Numbered from the stretch's first letter, positions 1 to 7,722 are shown. The stretch: DNA of 17,999 nt from Syntrophaceae bacterium UBA4810 (GCA_002402545.1 DHGA01000032.1:17412-35410); one strand, 5' to 3'. The notes: generated by a model not told the origin, from the sequence alone. Numbers and translations are program-made.

Positions 1-1017
1 GAGGCGGAACAGATGGCGCAGTATTACAAACTGAAAAAGAAAATTGCTGCCGGAGCACAATTCATCGTCACGCAACTTGGATATGACGCCCGAAAAATTC
101 ACGAAGCATTTCTATTTTTGAAACAGAGCGGTTTCAATGTACCCATTGTCGGGAATATTTATATACTGCCCTACGGCGCGGCTAGAATGATGAATAACAA
201 CGAACTTCCTGGTTCTGTAGTCACGGATAAACTGCTGGCGGAAATAAACCAGGAAAGAAACAATCCGGATAAAGGGGTTAAAGCCAGAATAATGCGCGCC
301 GCACGCATGTACGCGATTATGAAAGGCATCGGTTTTAACGGAGTCCATATCGGCGGCCACAACATCAAATACGAACAGGTCGAAGAAATTATCCGGCAGG
401 GTGAAGCGCTTGCCCCGCAATGGACGGAACTCATCAAATATTTCGATTACCAGATGGAGAACGGTTTTTACTATTTTGAGCATGATCCTAAAACCGGTTT
501 AAATAAGGAAACGCAACTTAACCGGCAATCCGCAAAAGCTGCTGCCAAACTGGAAATTTCCTACAGCATCTCCCGTTTCTTCCACATGCTCATGTTTGAT
601 CCTGGCAAAAAGCTCTACGGTGTGATGAAAACAATAAGCCGTAAAATTGCCGGCTCAATACTGGAAAATATATTTCACAAACTGGAACACTTGACGAAAG
701 TTTTAATTTTCGATTGCAAAGATTGCGGCGATTGCGCGTTGATTGATATCGCCTATCTCTGCCCGATGTCGCAGTGTCCCAAAAACCAGCGCAACGGACC
801 CTGCGGCGGAAGTTACCAGGGCTGGTGCGAAGTATATCCGTTTAAGATACAGTGCATTTATGTCCGCGCTTATGCCCGCTTGAAAAAACACGGTGAAGAA
901 GCGCAATTAGATAATGGCATTGTTCCACCCTGCAACTGGGATCTTAATCAAACCTCGTCCTGGATCAATTTTTATCTGGGGAAAGACCATGCCTCAAAAA
1001 GACAAGGCAGTAGCTAA
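1..1017 (+). CDS. metF: Methylenetetrahydrofolate reductase with C-terminal MTHFR_C domain, 5'-truncated by window edge
   Basis: The frame is open from base 1, so the ATG at 13 is probably internal and the N-terminal part lies outside the window; 338 residues are visible. Visible residues 1 to about 140 look like the last strands and helices of a MetF TIM barrel, with AGAQFIVTQLGYD near the start and a GIGFNGVHIGG segment near residue 110. The remainder matches the MTHFR_C domain, with eight cysteines at about residues 239, 242, 245, 254, 259, 268, 276 and 285 in a DCxxCGDC...CPxxxC...GPCGG arrangement that suggests metal or Fe-S binding. MetF interconverts 5,10-methylene- and 5-methyl-tetrahydrofolate; forms carrying this domain are known from acetogens and syntrophs, where it serves the methyl branch of C1 metabolism. 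A terminator-like hairpin and a tRNA gene follow. The family is clear; physiological direction and electron donor cannot be read from this part. Confidence 0.85.
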   Translation, partial: EAEQMAQYYKLKKKIAAGAQFIVTQLGYDARKIHEAFLFLKQSGFNVPIVGNIYILPYGAARMMNNNELPGSVVTDKLLAEINQERNNPDKGVKARIMRAARMYAIMKGIGFNGVHIGGHNIKYEQVEEIIRQGEALAPQWTELIKYFDYQMENGFYYFEHDPKTGLNKETQLNRQSAKAAAKLEISYSISRFFHMLMFDPGKKLYGVMKTISRKIAGSILENIFHKLEHLTKVLIFDCKDCGDCALIDIAYLCPMSQCPKNQRNGPCGGSYQGWCEVYPFKIQCIYVRAYARLKKHGEEAQLDNGIVPPCNWDLNQTSSWINFYLGKDHASKRQGSS

Positions 1018-1040
1018 AATTTTAGGCTAAATTTTGCCAT

Positions 1041-1062
1041 ATGATTTATAGAATCATTTTTT
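1041..1062 (+). terminator. AU-rich terminator-like hairpin after metF
   Basis: ATGATT (1041-1046) pairs with AATCAT (1052-1057) across a 5-base loop, and a run of six T follows (1057-1062). It sits 24 bases after the metF stop and just before the tRNA gene. The stem is weak (all but two pairs are A-U), so it may be only a partial terminator. Confidence 0.4.
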
Positions 1063-1066
1063 ACAA

Positions 1067-1143
1067 GGGCGATTAGCTCAGTTGGATAGAGTGCTGGCCT
1101 CCGAAGCCAGATGCCGCGAGTTCGAATCTCGCATCGCCCACCA
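1067..1143 (+). tRNA. tRNA-Arg (anticodon CCG) with encoded CCA
   Basis: This is a full cloverleaf. The acceptor arms GGGCGAT (1067-1073) and ATCGCCC (1133-1139) pair perfectly. The D-arm contains AGCTCAGTTGGATAGAGT. The anticodon stem CTGGC/GCCAG encloses the loop CTCCGAA, giving anticodon CCG, which reads the Arg codon CGG. The T-arm is GCGAG-TTCGAAT-CTCGC. The discriminator base is A (1140) and CCA is encoded at 1141-1143. The next gene, on the minus strand, ends at 1147, only 3 bases away, so no own terminator fits between them. I saw no second copy of the tRNA 3' end that would mark an integrated element. Confidence 0.97.
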
Positions 1144-1146
1144 AAT

Positions 1147-2007
1147 TTATTTCTTATCTTTTTTGGCAGTAATTCTGATTACTTTTTGCACTTTGTTTGT
1201 CACTAATTTATCTACAAATGATGCGGGAAGTATTTTCATCAGTTGATATTCAAATTTATTTTCCGCAACAATATATCGCAATTTAGGTTTTTTAACGATC
1301 AATGCCTGACACACAGTTTTGGCTACGGCAAGCGGCGGCAAACCGCTGGTTTTCCCTTTTTGCAGGGCATATTTTCCCATCGCCATAGCTTCTTTCCAAA
1401 ATATAGATGATGGATTTATTCCTCCTTTTTTAATTTCTTTTTCACTTTTTTGCCAGATAGGCGTTTTAACGCGTCCCGGCTCTATCAATACTACTTTCAC
1501 GCCATGATTTAGAACTTCCCGACGCAGGGAATCAGCATAACCTTCCAAAGCAAATTTACTGGCACAATATGGGCCAACAAAGGGCGTGGCAAAAAAACCG
1601 CTGTCGGAACTCATCATCACAATCCGGCCTTTCGCTTCCAAAAGCAGCGGAAACAGCGCTTGCGTGACTTGATGAACGCCAAAGAGATTAACTTCAAATT
1701 GCGTGCGGATGTCCTCCACGCTCACATCCATTAGCGGCCCCACTTTGGCAATGCCCGCGTTATTAACCAAACCGAATAGACCTTTGCCTTTTTTTTCTAT
1801 AAGTTTTTTAAGAGAGATTAAATCTTTAACATTTGTCACATCGAGTTTTACGGGAATAATATTTGGATTTTTGCACAAATCTTTTAATAAATCGGTATTT
1901 CTAGCTCCGGCATAAACATGAAAACCTCGAGAGACAAGATATGCCGACGTAGCCAGACCGATGCCGCTATTTGCTCCCGTTACTAAAACCGCTTTCATGT
2001 CGGACAT
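1147..2007 (-). CDS. Classical short-chain dehydrogenase/reductase (SDR)
   Basis: This 286-residue protein is an NAD(P)-dependent oxidoreductase of the classical SDR family. Numbered from the ATG at 2007, the cofactor loop TGANSGIG is at residues 10-17, the NNAG motif at 82-85, the catalytic Ser near 133-134, and Tyr147 and Lys151 form YxxxK (YCASK), followed by an EPG motif near 177. An Arg after the second strand (GARN) favours NADP(H). The length and extended C-terminus resemble the retinol/17-beta-hydroxysteroid dehydrogenase-like SDRs; the substrate is unknown. The frame extends to a TTG at 2022, and ATG codons lie at 2007 and 1998; none has a convincing Shine-Dalgarno, so the start is uncertain by a few residues. 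It is transcribed divergently from the aldolase gene and converges on the tRNA gene. Confidence 0.88.
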   Translation of the reverse strand: MSDMKAVLVTGANSGIGLATSAYLVSRGFHVYAGARNTDLLKDLCKNPNIIPVKLDVTNVKDLISLKKLIEKKGKGLFGLVNNAGIAKVGPLMDVSVEDIRTQFEVNLFGVHQVTQALFPLLLEAKGRIVMMSSDSGFFATPFVGPYCASKFALEGYADSLRREVLNHGVKVVLIEPGRVKTPIWQKSEKEIKKGGINPSSIFWKEAMAMGKYALQKGKTSGLPPLAVAKTVCQALIVKKPKLRYIVAENKFEYQLMKILPASFVDKLVTNKVQKVIRITAKKDKK

Positions 2008-2042
2008 CACGCTCACAACCAAACCGTTTATAATGATACGCT

Positions 2043-2048
2043 ATTATA
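2043..2048 (-). promoter_or_regulatory. Candidate -10 box for the SDR gene
   Basis: A perfect TATAAT on the minus strand lies about 35 bases upstream of the ATG at 2007. No good -35 sits at the usual spacing; the nearest match, TGTCAA, would leave 20 bases between boxes and overlaps the possible -35 of the divergent aldolase unit. Confidence 0.3.
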
Positions 2049-2068
2049 ATTCGCAGCGTCTTCTTCGA

Positions 2069-2099
2069 TTGACATTTTTAAAATACTTGCGCGTATACA
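2069..2099 (+). promoter_or_regulatory. Possible promoter of the aldolase-amidohydrolase unit
   Basis: A perfect TTGACA (2069-2074) precedes TATACA (2094-2099), but the 19-base spacer is long. It lies about 140 bases before the aldolase start. The whole 2023-2239 gap is AT-rich; apart from these promoter-like motifs I see nothing coding in it. Confidence 0.25.
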
Positions 2100-2239
2100 G
2101 ATTTCATGTTAGTAATTTAACGCTATTAAATTATGGCGTCAACTATTTCTTTTCTTAAGTAAAGCTTTTTATGTGTATTTTAAGAACATCATCCGTATCT
2201 GGCACGCTTATACCTTAATAGGGAGTTTTTTATAAATAG

Positions 2240-2923
2240 ATGTCTTTATACAAAAACAAAAAGAAAGAAATACTCGATGCCAGCCTCTGGCTTTCCGCAC
2301 ATGGCTACTTTGGTTCACTAAGAGGTTCCGGCGGAAACGTTTCAGTGCGAGTCGATGTTAATTCAATGGCCATTACGCCTTCATCTGTAAAATATAATGA
2401 CATCTCCGTTGACGATATCTGTATTGTTGGTCTTGATAATAAGGCAATAGAAGTCAAAGACGGGCTCAAGCCTTCCGTGGAAGCTGGATTGCACAGCATC
2501 GTTTACGCTAATCGGTCGGATGTTCATGCCGTTGTACATACACATCAAATTTACGGCAGTGTTTTTGCGATTATCAATACGCCGATTCCCGCTCTTTTTG
2601 ATGAAGTATCTTTTGCTTTGGGGAAGACTATTGAAGTTATTCCCTATGCCCTTTCCGGTAGCCCGGAGTTGGCGGCAAATGTAGGTTCAAAATTAGCCAA
2701 TAACGCCAACGCCTACATTATTCAAAATCACGGTATCCTGGCGCTGGGCAAAACACTGGACAAAGCGATTCTGCACGCGGAGCTTCTGGAGAAAGTTGCC
2801 CATATTTATTATCTGGCGCTTTCCACCGGCAAACCCGTTTGTGAGCTACCCCCCTCTATTTCTGATCTGGCCGCCGCATTACGGGACTCTGAAGTTACAC
2901 AGACAATGAACAAAAACAAATAA
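2240..2923 (+). CDS. Class II aldolase/adducin family protein (L-fuculose-phosphate aldolase-like)
   Basis: The 227-residue length fits the family of Zn-dependent class II aldolases and epimerases (FucA, RhaD, AraD, MtnB). The metal site is visible: Glu81 in PSVEAGLH, His100 and His102 in VVHTHQ, and His164 in IIQNHG, matching the E-HxH-H ligands of FucA. The phosphate-binding GGN is at residues 31-33. Such enzymes cleave or dehydrate phosphorylated sugars in the cytoplasm; the exact substrate cannot be told, because the residues that separate aldolase, epimerase and dehydratase are not decisive here. A GGGAG at 2221-2225 lies rather far (14 bases) from the ATG, so translation signals are weak. 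The amidohydrolase gene starts 19 bases after its stop, so the two are probably cotranscribed. Confidence 0.88.
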   Translation: MSLYKNKKKEILDASLWLSAHGYFGSLRGSGGNVSVRVDVNSMAITPSSVKYNDISVDDICIVGLDNKAIEVKDGLKPSVEAGLHSIVYANRSDVHAVVHTHQIYGSVFAIINTPIPALFDEVSFALGKTIEVIPYALSGSPELAANVGSKLANNANAYIIQNHGILALGKTLDKAILHAELLEKVAHIYYLALSTGKPVCELPPSISDLAAALRDSEVTQTMNKNK

Positions 2924-2942
2924 AATAACTGCAGAGGTTTTT

Positions 2943-4790
2943 ATGGAAACCATTGAGCCCGAAACAAACACCAAAGATAAACTAGAAATATTTTTTGATA
3001 CATTTTCGTCCAGAAGAAAATTTCTTACCATAGCCGGAAAAGCGCTTGCATTTTTATCCGCCCTGCCCTTGCTGAACTTTGCCGGTAAAAAGGCTCATGC
3101 CACGCCCGCGTCACCAAAATCTCAAAAAACACTAATCAGGCAGACCTCCGGAAATTATACTTTACTGCAAAACGGTTTTATTGTTGACGGCACGAACAAA
3201 AAAGGATTTCCCGGCAACATGCTCATTGTTGATAACCGCATTGAAAGAATTTCCGCCTTCGATATAAAAGCCGATGCTACCGTGGTTGACTGCTCGGGAC
3301 TCGTAATTATGCCGGGCATTATCGACGCTCATTCCCACATGGATTGGTACCTGCCCATTAAAGGACATGAGGAGATGAAACTGCCGTTTACCGCCCAAGG
3401 CGTAACCACTTTTGTAGCCGGTCAGTGCGGTTTCGGCATCGCCGGATTTAGTAAAAACACGCCGCATATGGATTTGATTCAAAAAAAGGGCTTGTCCGGC
3501 CTCATGTCCATTCAATGGACCACAATGACGCAGTATTTTGATTATTTGAAACGCAATGGCATGACGCACAATATGATGACGCTGGCCGGACACGGAACAG
3601 TCAGAACCTCAATACGAGGTTTTGACGCAACTCCTTTGAATAAAGACGAAATGAAGGAAATGCTGGTGTTACTCGAACAGGCGATGGACGAGGGTGCGGC
3701 TGGTGTTTCCCTGGGGCTTCAGTACGAACCGGGAATTTTCTCCACTAGTGAAGAACTGCGCGAAATAGCAAAACTTGTAAAAAGAAAAAATAAGTTGCTG
3801 ACGGTGCATCTGCGGGCTTATTCCTCTCTCGCGCCAGGATACCCCATGAGCACCACAAAGATCCTGTTGGACTACCTTTTGCCCGTTGACGGCTATGAGC
3901 CGCACAATTTAATAGCTATTGATGAGCTGCTTAACGTCGCCCGCGACACCGGAGTGAAACTGCAACTTTCTCATCTGATTTTTGTCGGTGAAAGGACATT
4001 CAAAACATGCGACGGCGCATTAAATCGAATCGATAAGGCCATCAATCAGGGTGTTGATGTCAAATTCGATACCTACTCATATCACTGCGGACAATCAATC
4101 ATCAATGTCATTATGCCGGCGTGGTTTCTGGCAAAGGTTCCCGATGTCTATAATGATAAAAAAATGCTTGGTAAACTTAAAAGTGAGTTTGAACTGATAC
4201 AAAGATTCCTCGGCTTCGGAATTAAAGATATCCAGATCACCTATGCAAACCATGAAGACCTTAATCAATATAACGGCATGTTCCTCGATCAAATCGCAAA
4301 AAACCGGGGCATGGACTGGTTCGAGAGCACTATGGACCTCGCGCAGAAGAGCAAGGGCGCCGCTACAGTTCTAAACCACTCTTACAGCAATCTGCCGATA
4401 ATTGAAAAACTGATACGCCATCCGTCATCCCTGTTTATGACCGACGCCCTTCCCCTTCCTCATGGTATCCAGAACCCTGCTTTGTCCGGCAATTTCCCGC
4501 GATTTTTTCAGTTGGCGCGGGAGAAAAAACTCATTTCTCTGGAAGAAGCTGTTCACAAAATGACCGGCGCCACCGCCGAACGCTACGGCATCTGGGATCG
4601 CGGATTTTTGAAAGAAGGTCTCGCCGCGGATATCACGGTTATCGACTGGAATAATATCCGCGATAACAACACTGTAAAAGAGACCAGCAACGCGCCTTCC
4701 GGCATAGAGGCCGTCTTCATCAACGGCAGACAGGTATTAAACAAGGGAGAAGTAAACGCCGCAATCAAAGCCGGCAAAGTCATCATCTAA
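2943..4790 (+). CDS. Tat-exported N-acyl-D-amino-acid deacylase-like amidohydrolase
   Basis: This 615-residue protein belongs to the D-aminoacylase branch of the amidohydrolase superfamily, enzymes that remove the acyl group from N-acyl-D-amino acids and related compounds. A twin-arginine signal is clear: SRRKFL at residues 23-28, a hydrophobic stretch to about 47, and a likely cleavage site after AHA (51-53), so it probably acts folded in the periplasm. The metal and catalytic positions of the family are present: His130 and His132 (HSHMD), Cys162 (GQCG), His289 (TVHLRAY), His344 (QLSHL) and Asp501 (MTDA). The family segments GAAGVSLGLQYEPG, DTYSY and the C-terminal MTGATAERYGIWDRG are also present. 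The start is supported by AGAGG shortly upstream. It follows the aldolase gene closely. Acyl and amino acid specificity are not predictable; a dihydropyrimidinase-like or other amidase role is possible. Confidence 0.85.
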   Translation: METIEPETNTKDKLEIFFDTFSSRRKFLTIAGKALAFLSALPLLNFAGKKAHATPASPKSQKTLIRQTSGNYTLLQNGFIVDGTNKKGFPGNMLIVDNRIERISAFDIKADATVVDCSGLVIMPGIIDAHSHMDWYLPIKGHEEMKLPFTAQGVTTFVAGQCGFGIAGFSKNTPHMDLIQKKGLSGLMSIQWTTMTQYFDYLKRNGMTHNMMTLAGHGTVRTSIRGFDATPLNKDEMKEMLVLLEQAMDEGAAGVSLGLQYEPGIFSTSEELREIAKLVKRKNKLLTVHLRAYSSLAPGYPMSTTKILLDYLLPVDGYEPHNLIAIDELLNVARDTGVKLQLSHLIFVGERTFKTCDGALNRIDKAINQGVDVKFDTYSYHCGQSIINVIMPAWFLAKVPDVYNDKKMLGKLKSEFELIQRFLGFGIKDIQITYANHEDLNQYNGMFLDQIAKNRGMDWFESTMDLAQKSKGAATVLNHSYSNLPIIEKLIRHPSSLFMTDALPLPHGIQNPALSGNFPRFFQLAREKKLISLEEAVHKMTGATAERYGIWDRGFLKEGLAADITVIDWNNIRDNNTVKETSNAPSGIEAVFINGRQVLNKGEVNAAIKAGKVII

Positions 4791-5011
4791 AATACAGACA
4801 CGCAATCAATAAATATTGAAATGCCACATTAGCTTGCTCATTAATTTTTTCGTAATTACGTAAAAGGCCGGAATCCAGTGATTTCTAGATAATAGCGGAC
4901 TACGTCCAACATTATGTACTGCTTATTTCCTGATAATAAAGACCTTTTGCCGAATACCGAAATTAATATTTGTTTGATTTTCATTGCTTTTTATGCAGAA
5001 AATAAATCATC
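4791..5011. other. Noncoding gap between amidohydrolase and HEPN-like gene
   Basis: 221 AT-rich bases separate the two genes. The only structure I see is the perfect 10-base palindrome CGTAATTACG at 4850-4859 or one base to either side, preceded by a T-run. It is not a convincing terminator. No RNA gene or good reading frame is visible. Confidence 0.4.
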
Positions 5012-5476
5012 ATGACAAATTCAGACATGGAAAAGTACTACTTCTATCGCCTCTACGTGATCGATTTAGATGCAGCAAAACATACGTTTGGAGTTCTCAA
5101 GCGTTATAAAAGAAACGATATTCGCTTTTGTCTGCTACGTGATTTGGTGATGTGTTATTCTCGTCCTTTCTCAGGTAATAAGGGGGAGAATATCCCTAAG
5201 CATTCAATGTCGGAAAGCTTTGTCCCAAAACATCTTCGTCCTTTGCATAAGGAGTTGCTTACGGTTCGGAATCAGTTGTTTGCCCATCATGATTACACTT
5301 ACAGGAAACCTAAAATTGCAAACTGGAGTACGCCAACGCGAAAGATTTTCCCTATGTCCTTTCGCGGATACGACTGTGGTAAGCTTGATGCGCGACTTGC
5401 AGAAATTAAAGAACTTGTAAATTTGGTTGCAGAAAACCTGAATAGGGAAATTGACACTTTGGAAAAGAATCTTTAA
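5012..5476 (+). CDS. Small hypothetical protein with HEPN-type RN-x4-H motif
   Basis: This 154-residue protein has no signal peptide or membrane segment and is mostly helical in character. Its most telling segment is LHKELLTVRNQLFAHHD, with Arg86, Asn87 and His92 forming the R-x4-6-H signature of HEPN domains, many of which are RNases in toxin or abortive-infection systems (AbiU2-like proteins have a similar motif). The assignment rests on that motif and the helix pattern and is tentative. No nucleotidyltransferase or other antitoxin partner is adjacent; the flanking genes are metabolic. There is no strong Shine-Dalgarno; an internal ATG at 5027 is an alternative start. A hairpin with a T-tract follows the stop, so it looks like a single-gene transcript, and it may be a horizontally gained gene. 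Confidence 0.6.
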   Translation: MTNSDMEKYYFYRLYVIDLDAAKHTFGVLKRYKRNDIRFCLLRDLVMCYSRPFSGNKGENIPKHSMSESFVPKHLRPLHKELLTVRNQLFAHHDYTYRKPKIANWSTPTRKIFPMSFRGYDCGKLDARLAEIKELVNLVAENLNREIDTLEKNL

Positions 5477-5487
5477 CTAGATCAATC

Positions 5488-5517
5488 CAGCCGATCGCTG
5501 CGCCCCGGCTGAGCTTT
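5488..5517 (+). terminator. Hairpin with T-tract after the HEPN-like gene
   Basis: CAGCCG (5488-5493) pairs with CGGCTG (5506-5511) across a 12-base loop, followed by AGCTTTT. It begins 11 bases after the stop of the upstream gene. Its right part is nearly repeated after the hpnA-like gene. Confidence 0.5.
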
Positions 5518-5523
5518 TCGTTT
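5495..5523 (+). repeat. Short repeat, copy A, upstream of hpnA-like gene
   Basis: TCGCTGCGCCCCGGCTGA followed by a T-rich tail closely matches 6601-6629 (about 24 of 29 bases). The two copies bracket the hpnA-like gene in the same orientation and each forms the right half of a terminator-like hairpin. Confidence 0.5.
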
Positions 5524-5557
5524 GGCTTAATCTATGCTCAAAGCGAGGTACTGAAGA

Positions 5558-6553
5558 ATGAAGAAGCTTGTCACAGGTTCCACGGGATTTATAGGTTCGG
5601 CAATCGCACGTGCGCTCATCAAGGATGGAGAAGAGGTAAAGGTTTTAATAAGAAAAACCAGCGATACACGCAACATCGATAAACTCGATGTTGAGAGAGC
5701 ATATGGGGATATTCGAGATAGTGATTCCATGAAAAGAGCGCTTAAGGATTGTGACACGTTCTATCTTACTGCCGCATACTTTGCTCACTGGGCGCCGAAT
5801 CCCAAATTGCTCTACGAGGTCAATGTCGATGGCACGAAGGCATCCCTCAAAGTAGCTCTTGAAGTCGGAGTAGAGAAAGTCGTCTATACCAGTACCAACA
5901 ACGCAATAGCTGCGAGTGGACCAATACCCGCTAATGAAGAGAAAGCCTTTAATTATTGGGAGTCCGGCGATCACTATTCCATGTCCAAATATATTGCGGA
6001 AAACGAGACAAGAATTTTTATCACACGGGGACTGCCTGTTGTAATAGTCAATCCTACCCTTGTCATCGGTACGAATGACATAAAGCCGACACCATCGGGA
6101 CAAATGATTATTGATGTCGCCAAGCAAAAGATGCCCGGATACATTGATGGGGGAATAAATATTATCGATGTCGAGGATGTGGCCCGTGGCCATATCCTTG
6201 CTGCAAAAAAAGGCAGAGTGGGCGAAAGATATCTTTTAGGAAACAGGAACATCTCGGTTCATGATTATTTAAAGCTGATTGCTGATATTGCTGGTGTAAG
6301 GCCGCCGACTGTTAAATTACCATACCATATAGCGCTTGCGCTGGGATACATCTTTGAGATGGCTTCTTTTATAACAAAAAAACCGCCTGTTGTAACGGCT
6401 AGCGAGGTCAGGATCGGTAAGATGACAGAATGGTATGACTGCTCCAAAGCAGTTAATGAACTTGGCTTACCTCAAACGCCTGTTGATATGACCATTAGAA
6501 AGGCCTTAAACTGGTTCGAAGAAAATGGATATCTTCGGAGACCAGGAAAATAA
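5558..6553 (+). CDS. hpnA: HpnA-like NAD-dependent sugar epimerase/dehydratase
   Basis: This 331-residue extended SDR has the NAD(P)-binding GSTGFIG at residues 7-13, a T/S position in YTSTN near 111, and YSMSK at 140-144 as the catalytic Tyr and Lys. Family-typical stretches run through the protein: TSDTRNI near 35-40, NVDGTKASL, LPVVIVNPTLVIG, DIKPTPSG and a C-terminal WFEENGYL. These match the hopanoid-associated sugar epimerase HpnA, which usually lies with squalene-hopene cyclase genes and is thought to act on hopanoid side-chain sugars. No other hopanoid gene is in this window, so the role here may differ. GAGG lies about 9 bases before the ATG. It stands alone, between two related hairpin/T-tract sequences. 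Membership in the HpnA group is likely; a dihydroflavonol-4-reductase-like function is the main alternative. Confidence 0.82.
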   Translation: MKKLVTGSTGFIGSAIARALIKDGEEVKVLIRKTSDTRNIDKLDVERAYGDIRDSDSMKRALKDCDTFYLTAAYFAHWAPNPKLLYEVNVDGTKASLKVALEVGVEKVVYTSTNNAIAASGPIPANEEKAFNYWESGDHYSMSKYIAENETRIFITRGLPVVIVNPTLVIGTNDIKPTPSGQMIIDVAKQKMPGYIDGGINIIDVEDVARGHILAAKKGRVGERYLLGNRNISVHDYLKLIADIAGVRPPTVKLPYHIALALGYIFEMASFITKKPPVVTASEVRIGKMTEWYDCSKAVNELGLPQTPVDMTIRKALNWFEENGYLRRPGK

Positions 6554-6585
6554 ATCGGACGGGTCCATTTAATAATTACCCGACA

Positions 6586-6624
6586 AGCCGCTCAAACCTA
6601 TCGCTGCGCTCCGGCTGATTTTTT
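6586..6624 (+). terminator. Terminator-like hairpin after hpnA-like gene
   Basis: AGCCG (6586-6590) can pair with CGGCT (6612-6616) with a 21-base loop, followed by GATTTTTTC. It lies 33 bases after the hpnA stop, and its T-tract runs into the end of the convergent Zn-PLC-like gene (stop at 6627). Confidence 0.45.
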
Positions 6625-6629
6625 CTTTA
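6601..6629 (+). repeat. Short repeat, copy B, downstream of hpnA-like gene
   Basis: TCGCTGCGCTCCGGCTGA plus a T-rich tail repeats copy A at 5495-5523 with few changes, in direct orientation, about 1.1 kb away. Confidence 0.5.
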
Positions 6630-7709
6630 AGACCGGTCTACCTGCCCCTGAACACAAAAACTTGCAAACAAAGCGCCCAGCACACGACCGACATCTACCA
6701 GAATGCCAGCTGTGATTTTGTCGAGAAAATCGAGTTTCGAATAATTTTCTTCTTTAAAAAGAATTTTTGCCGCGGACGCGGCACAGCGGTTGGTCTGCGC
6801 GGCGGCGTCCAGCTTACTTTTACTGTCCATACTGGCAAAAGCGTCTAATAGCTCTTGACCAAACTCATTTAAAAAGTGATAAAAAATCCGGTTGTGCCAT
6901 TTTCGCGCTTTTTTAATGTAGGAATTCAATGACGTTTTCTTTGTTAAATCCATACCCGCGCTCTGCCCGGCACGCGCGCCTTCCATCAGAGCTTCTTGAA
7001 AAGGTTCAAAGCCTTCACGAAAGCGTCGTTCCACATAGACTTCATAACTTTGATGGATGGCCGAAACAATTTTAAAAAGATCCGCACGGGAAAACATTTT
7101 TTTTGCCAAAAATAATCCTGGAAGAGCTTTAACATGAAAGGGATTTCCTAAATCCGCCAGATAATGAGCCGCCCGCGATAGATAGCGCCAGCCCCAGTAT
7201 GCGTTGCCATTTCCAAAAGCAAGCTCTGCCAGTTCTCTGTGAACGAGGAAGGATTCAGGCGCGATACCGTAAGTCGCGCCCAGAAGCCTGAACTGCATGT
7301 GCCGCCAGCCGTGGGAGCCGCCGGTGACTTTCTGATTTTTGTGCAAAAATAAATCAGTGTCCGGATACAAGTCCGGCTCCGTGCTGTAGATAACGAGCAC
7401 TTTCCAGGGCTCAATCTTCTTTCCTTGGGGCGCTTCGGTAGCATATTCACCGTTTCTTTTTTTATAATCAAATGTCTGTAACAAATCGAGCTTGCATGTT
7501 TCGCGCCAATTTTCTTTATAATAATCGATATGCTTGGGGCTGATTGGCCAGAGATTATCGCCGTAGCGAGGATTTGGTTTTACGGGAACCTGGGGCAAAG
7601 CCATCAAAGAATCTAAAGACTTAACGGAATAATACGTCAAATATTCGTGGGAAAACCATGGTCCCCAGGCCACGGGTAAATTGGGATCGTTGTGTAGATG
7701 AAATTCCAA
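6627..7709 (-). CDS. Zinc-dependent phospholipase C-like protein
   Basis: The frame is open to a TTG at 7766, but bases 7723-7756 form a strong terminator, so I place the start at the TTG at 7709, 8 bases after AGGA (7718-7721); this gives 360 residues. The fold is suggested by ligand-type motifs of the Zn-PLC/S1-P1 nuclease group: AWGPW with Trp15 and SHE with His21 near the N-terminus, Asp113 in EPDLYP, His137 in GWRH, then HYLADLGNPFH (His182, Asp186, His192) and HQSYE (His219, Glu223), matching the HYxxDxxxPxH and HxxxE ligands. Such enzymes hydrolyse phospholipids or nucleic acid phosphodiesters. No signal peptide precedes the Trp, which is unusual for a family that is mostly exported. 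It lies downstream of the RLP operon, and its stop overlaps the tail of the hpnA terminator. Family fair, substrate unknown. Confidence 0.68.
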   Translation of the reverse strand: MEFHLHNDPNLPVAWGPWFSHEYLTYYSVKSLDSLMALPQVPVKPNPRYGDNLWPISPKHIDYYKENWRETCKLDLLQTFDYKKRNGEYATEAPQGKKIEPWKVLVIYSTEPDLYPDTDLFLHKNQKVTGGSHGWRHMQFRLLGATYGIAPESFLVHRELAELAFGNGNAYWGWRYLSRAAHYLADLGNPFHVKALPGLFLAKKMFSRADLFKIVSAIHQSYEVYVERRFREGFEPFQEALMEGARAGQSAGMDLTKKTSLNSYIKKARKWHNRIFYHFLNEFGQELLDAFASMDSKSKLDAAAQTNRCAASAAKILFKEENYSKLDFLDKITAGILVDVGRVLGALFASFCVQGQVDRS

Positions 7710-7722
7710 TAGCTCTTTCCTG

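Noticed and set aside
1067..1143. tRNA-Arg as attachment site of an integrated island
   Set aside because: I found no repeat of the tRNA 3' end, no integrase and no phage or conjugation genes in the window.
5012..5476. HEPN-MNT toxin-antitoxin pair
   Set aside because: No nucleotidyltransferase-like frame lies on either side; the neighbours are an amidohydrolase and an epimerase.
5645..6193. 182-codon open frame on the minus strand inside the hpnA-like gene
   Set aside because: It is fully antisense to a well-conserved gene, has no recognisable motifs and no clear ribosome-binding site.
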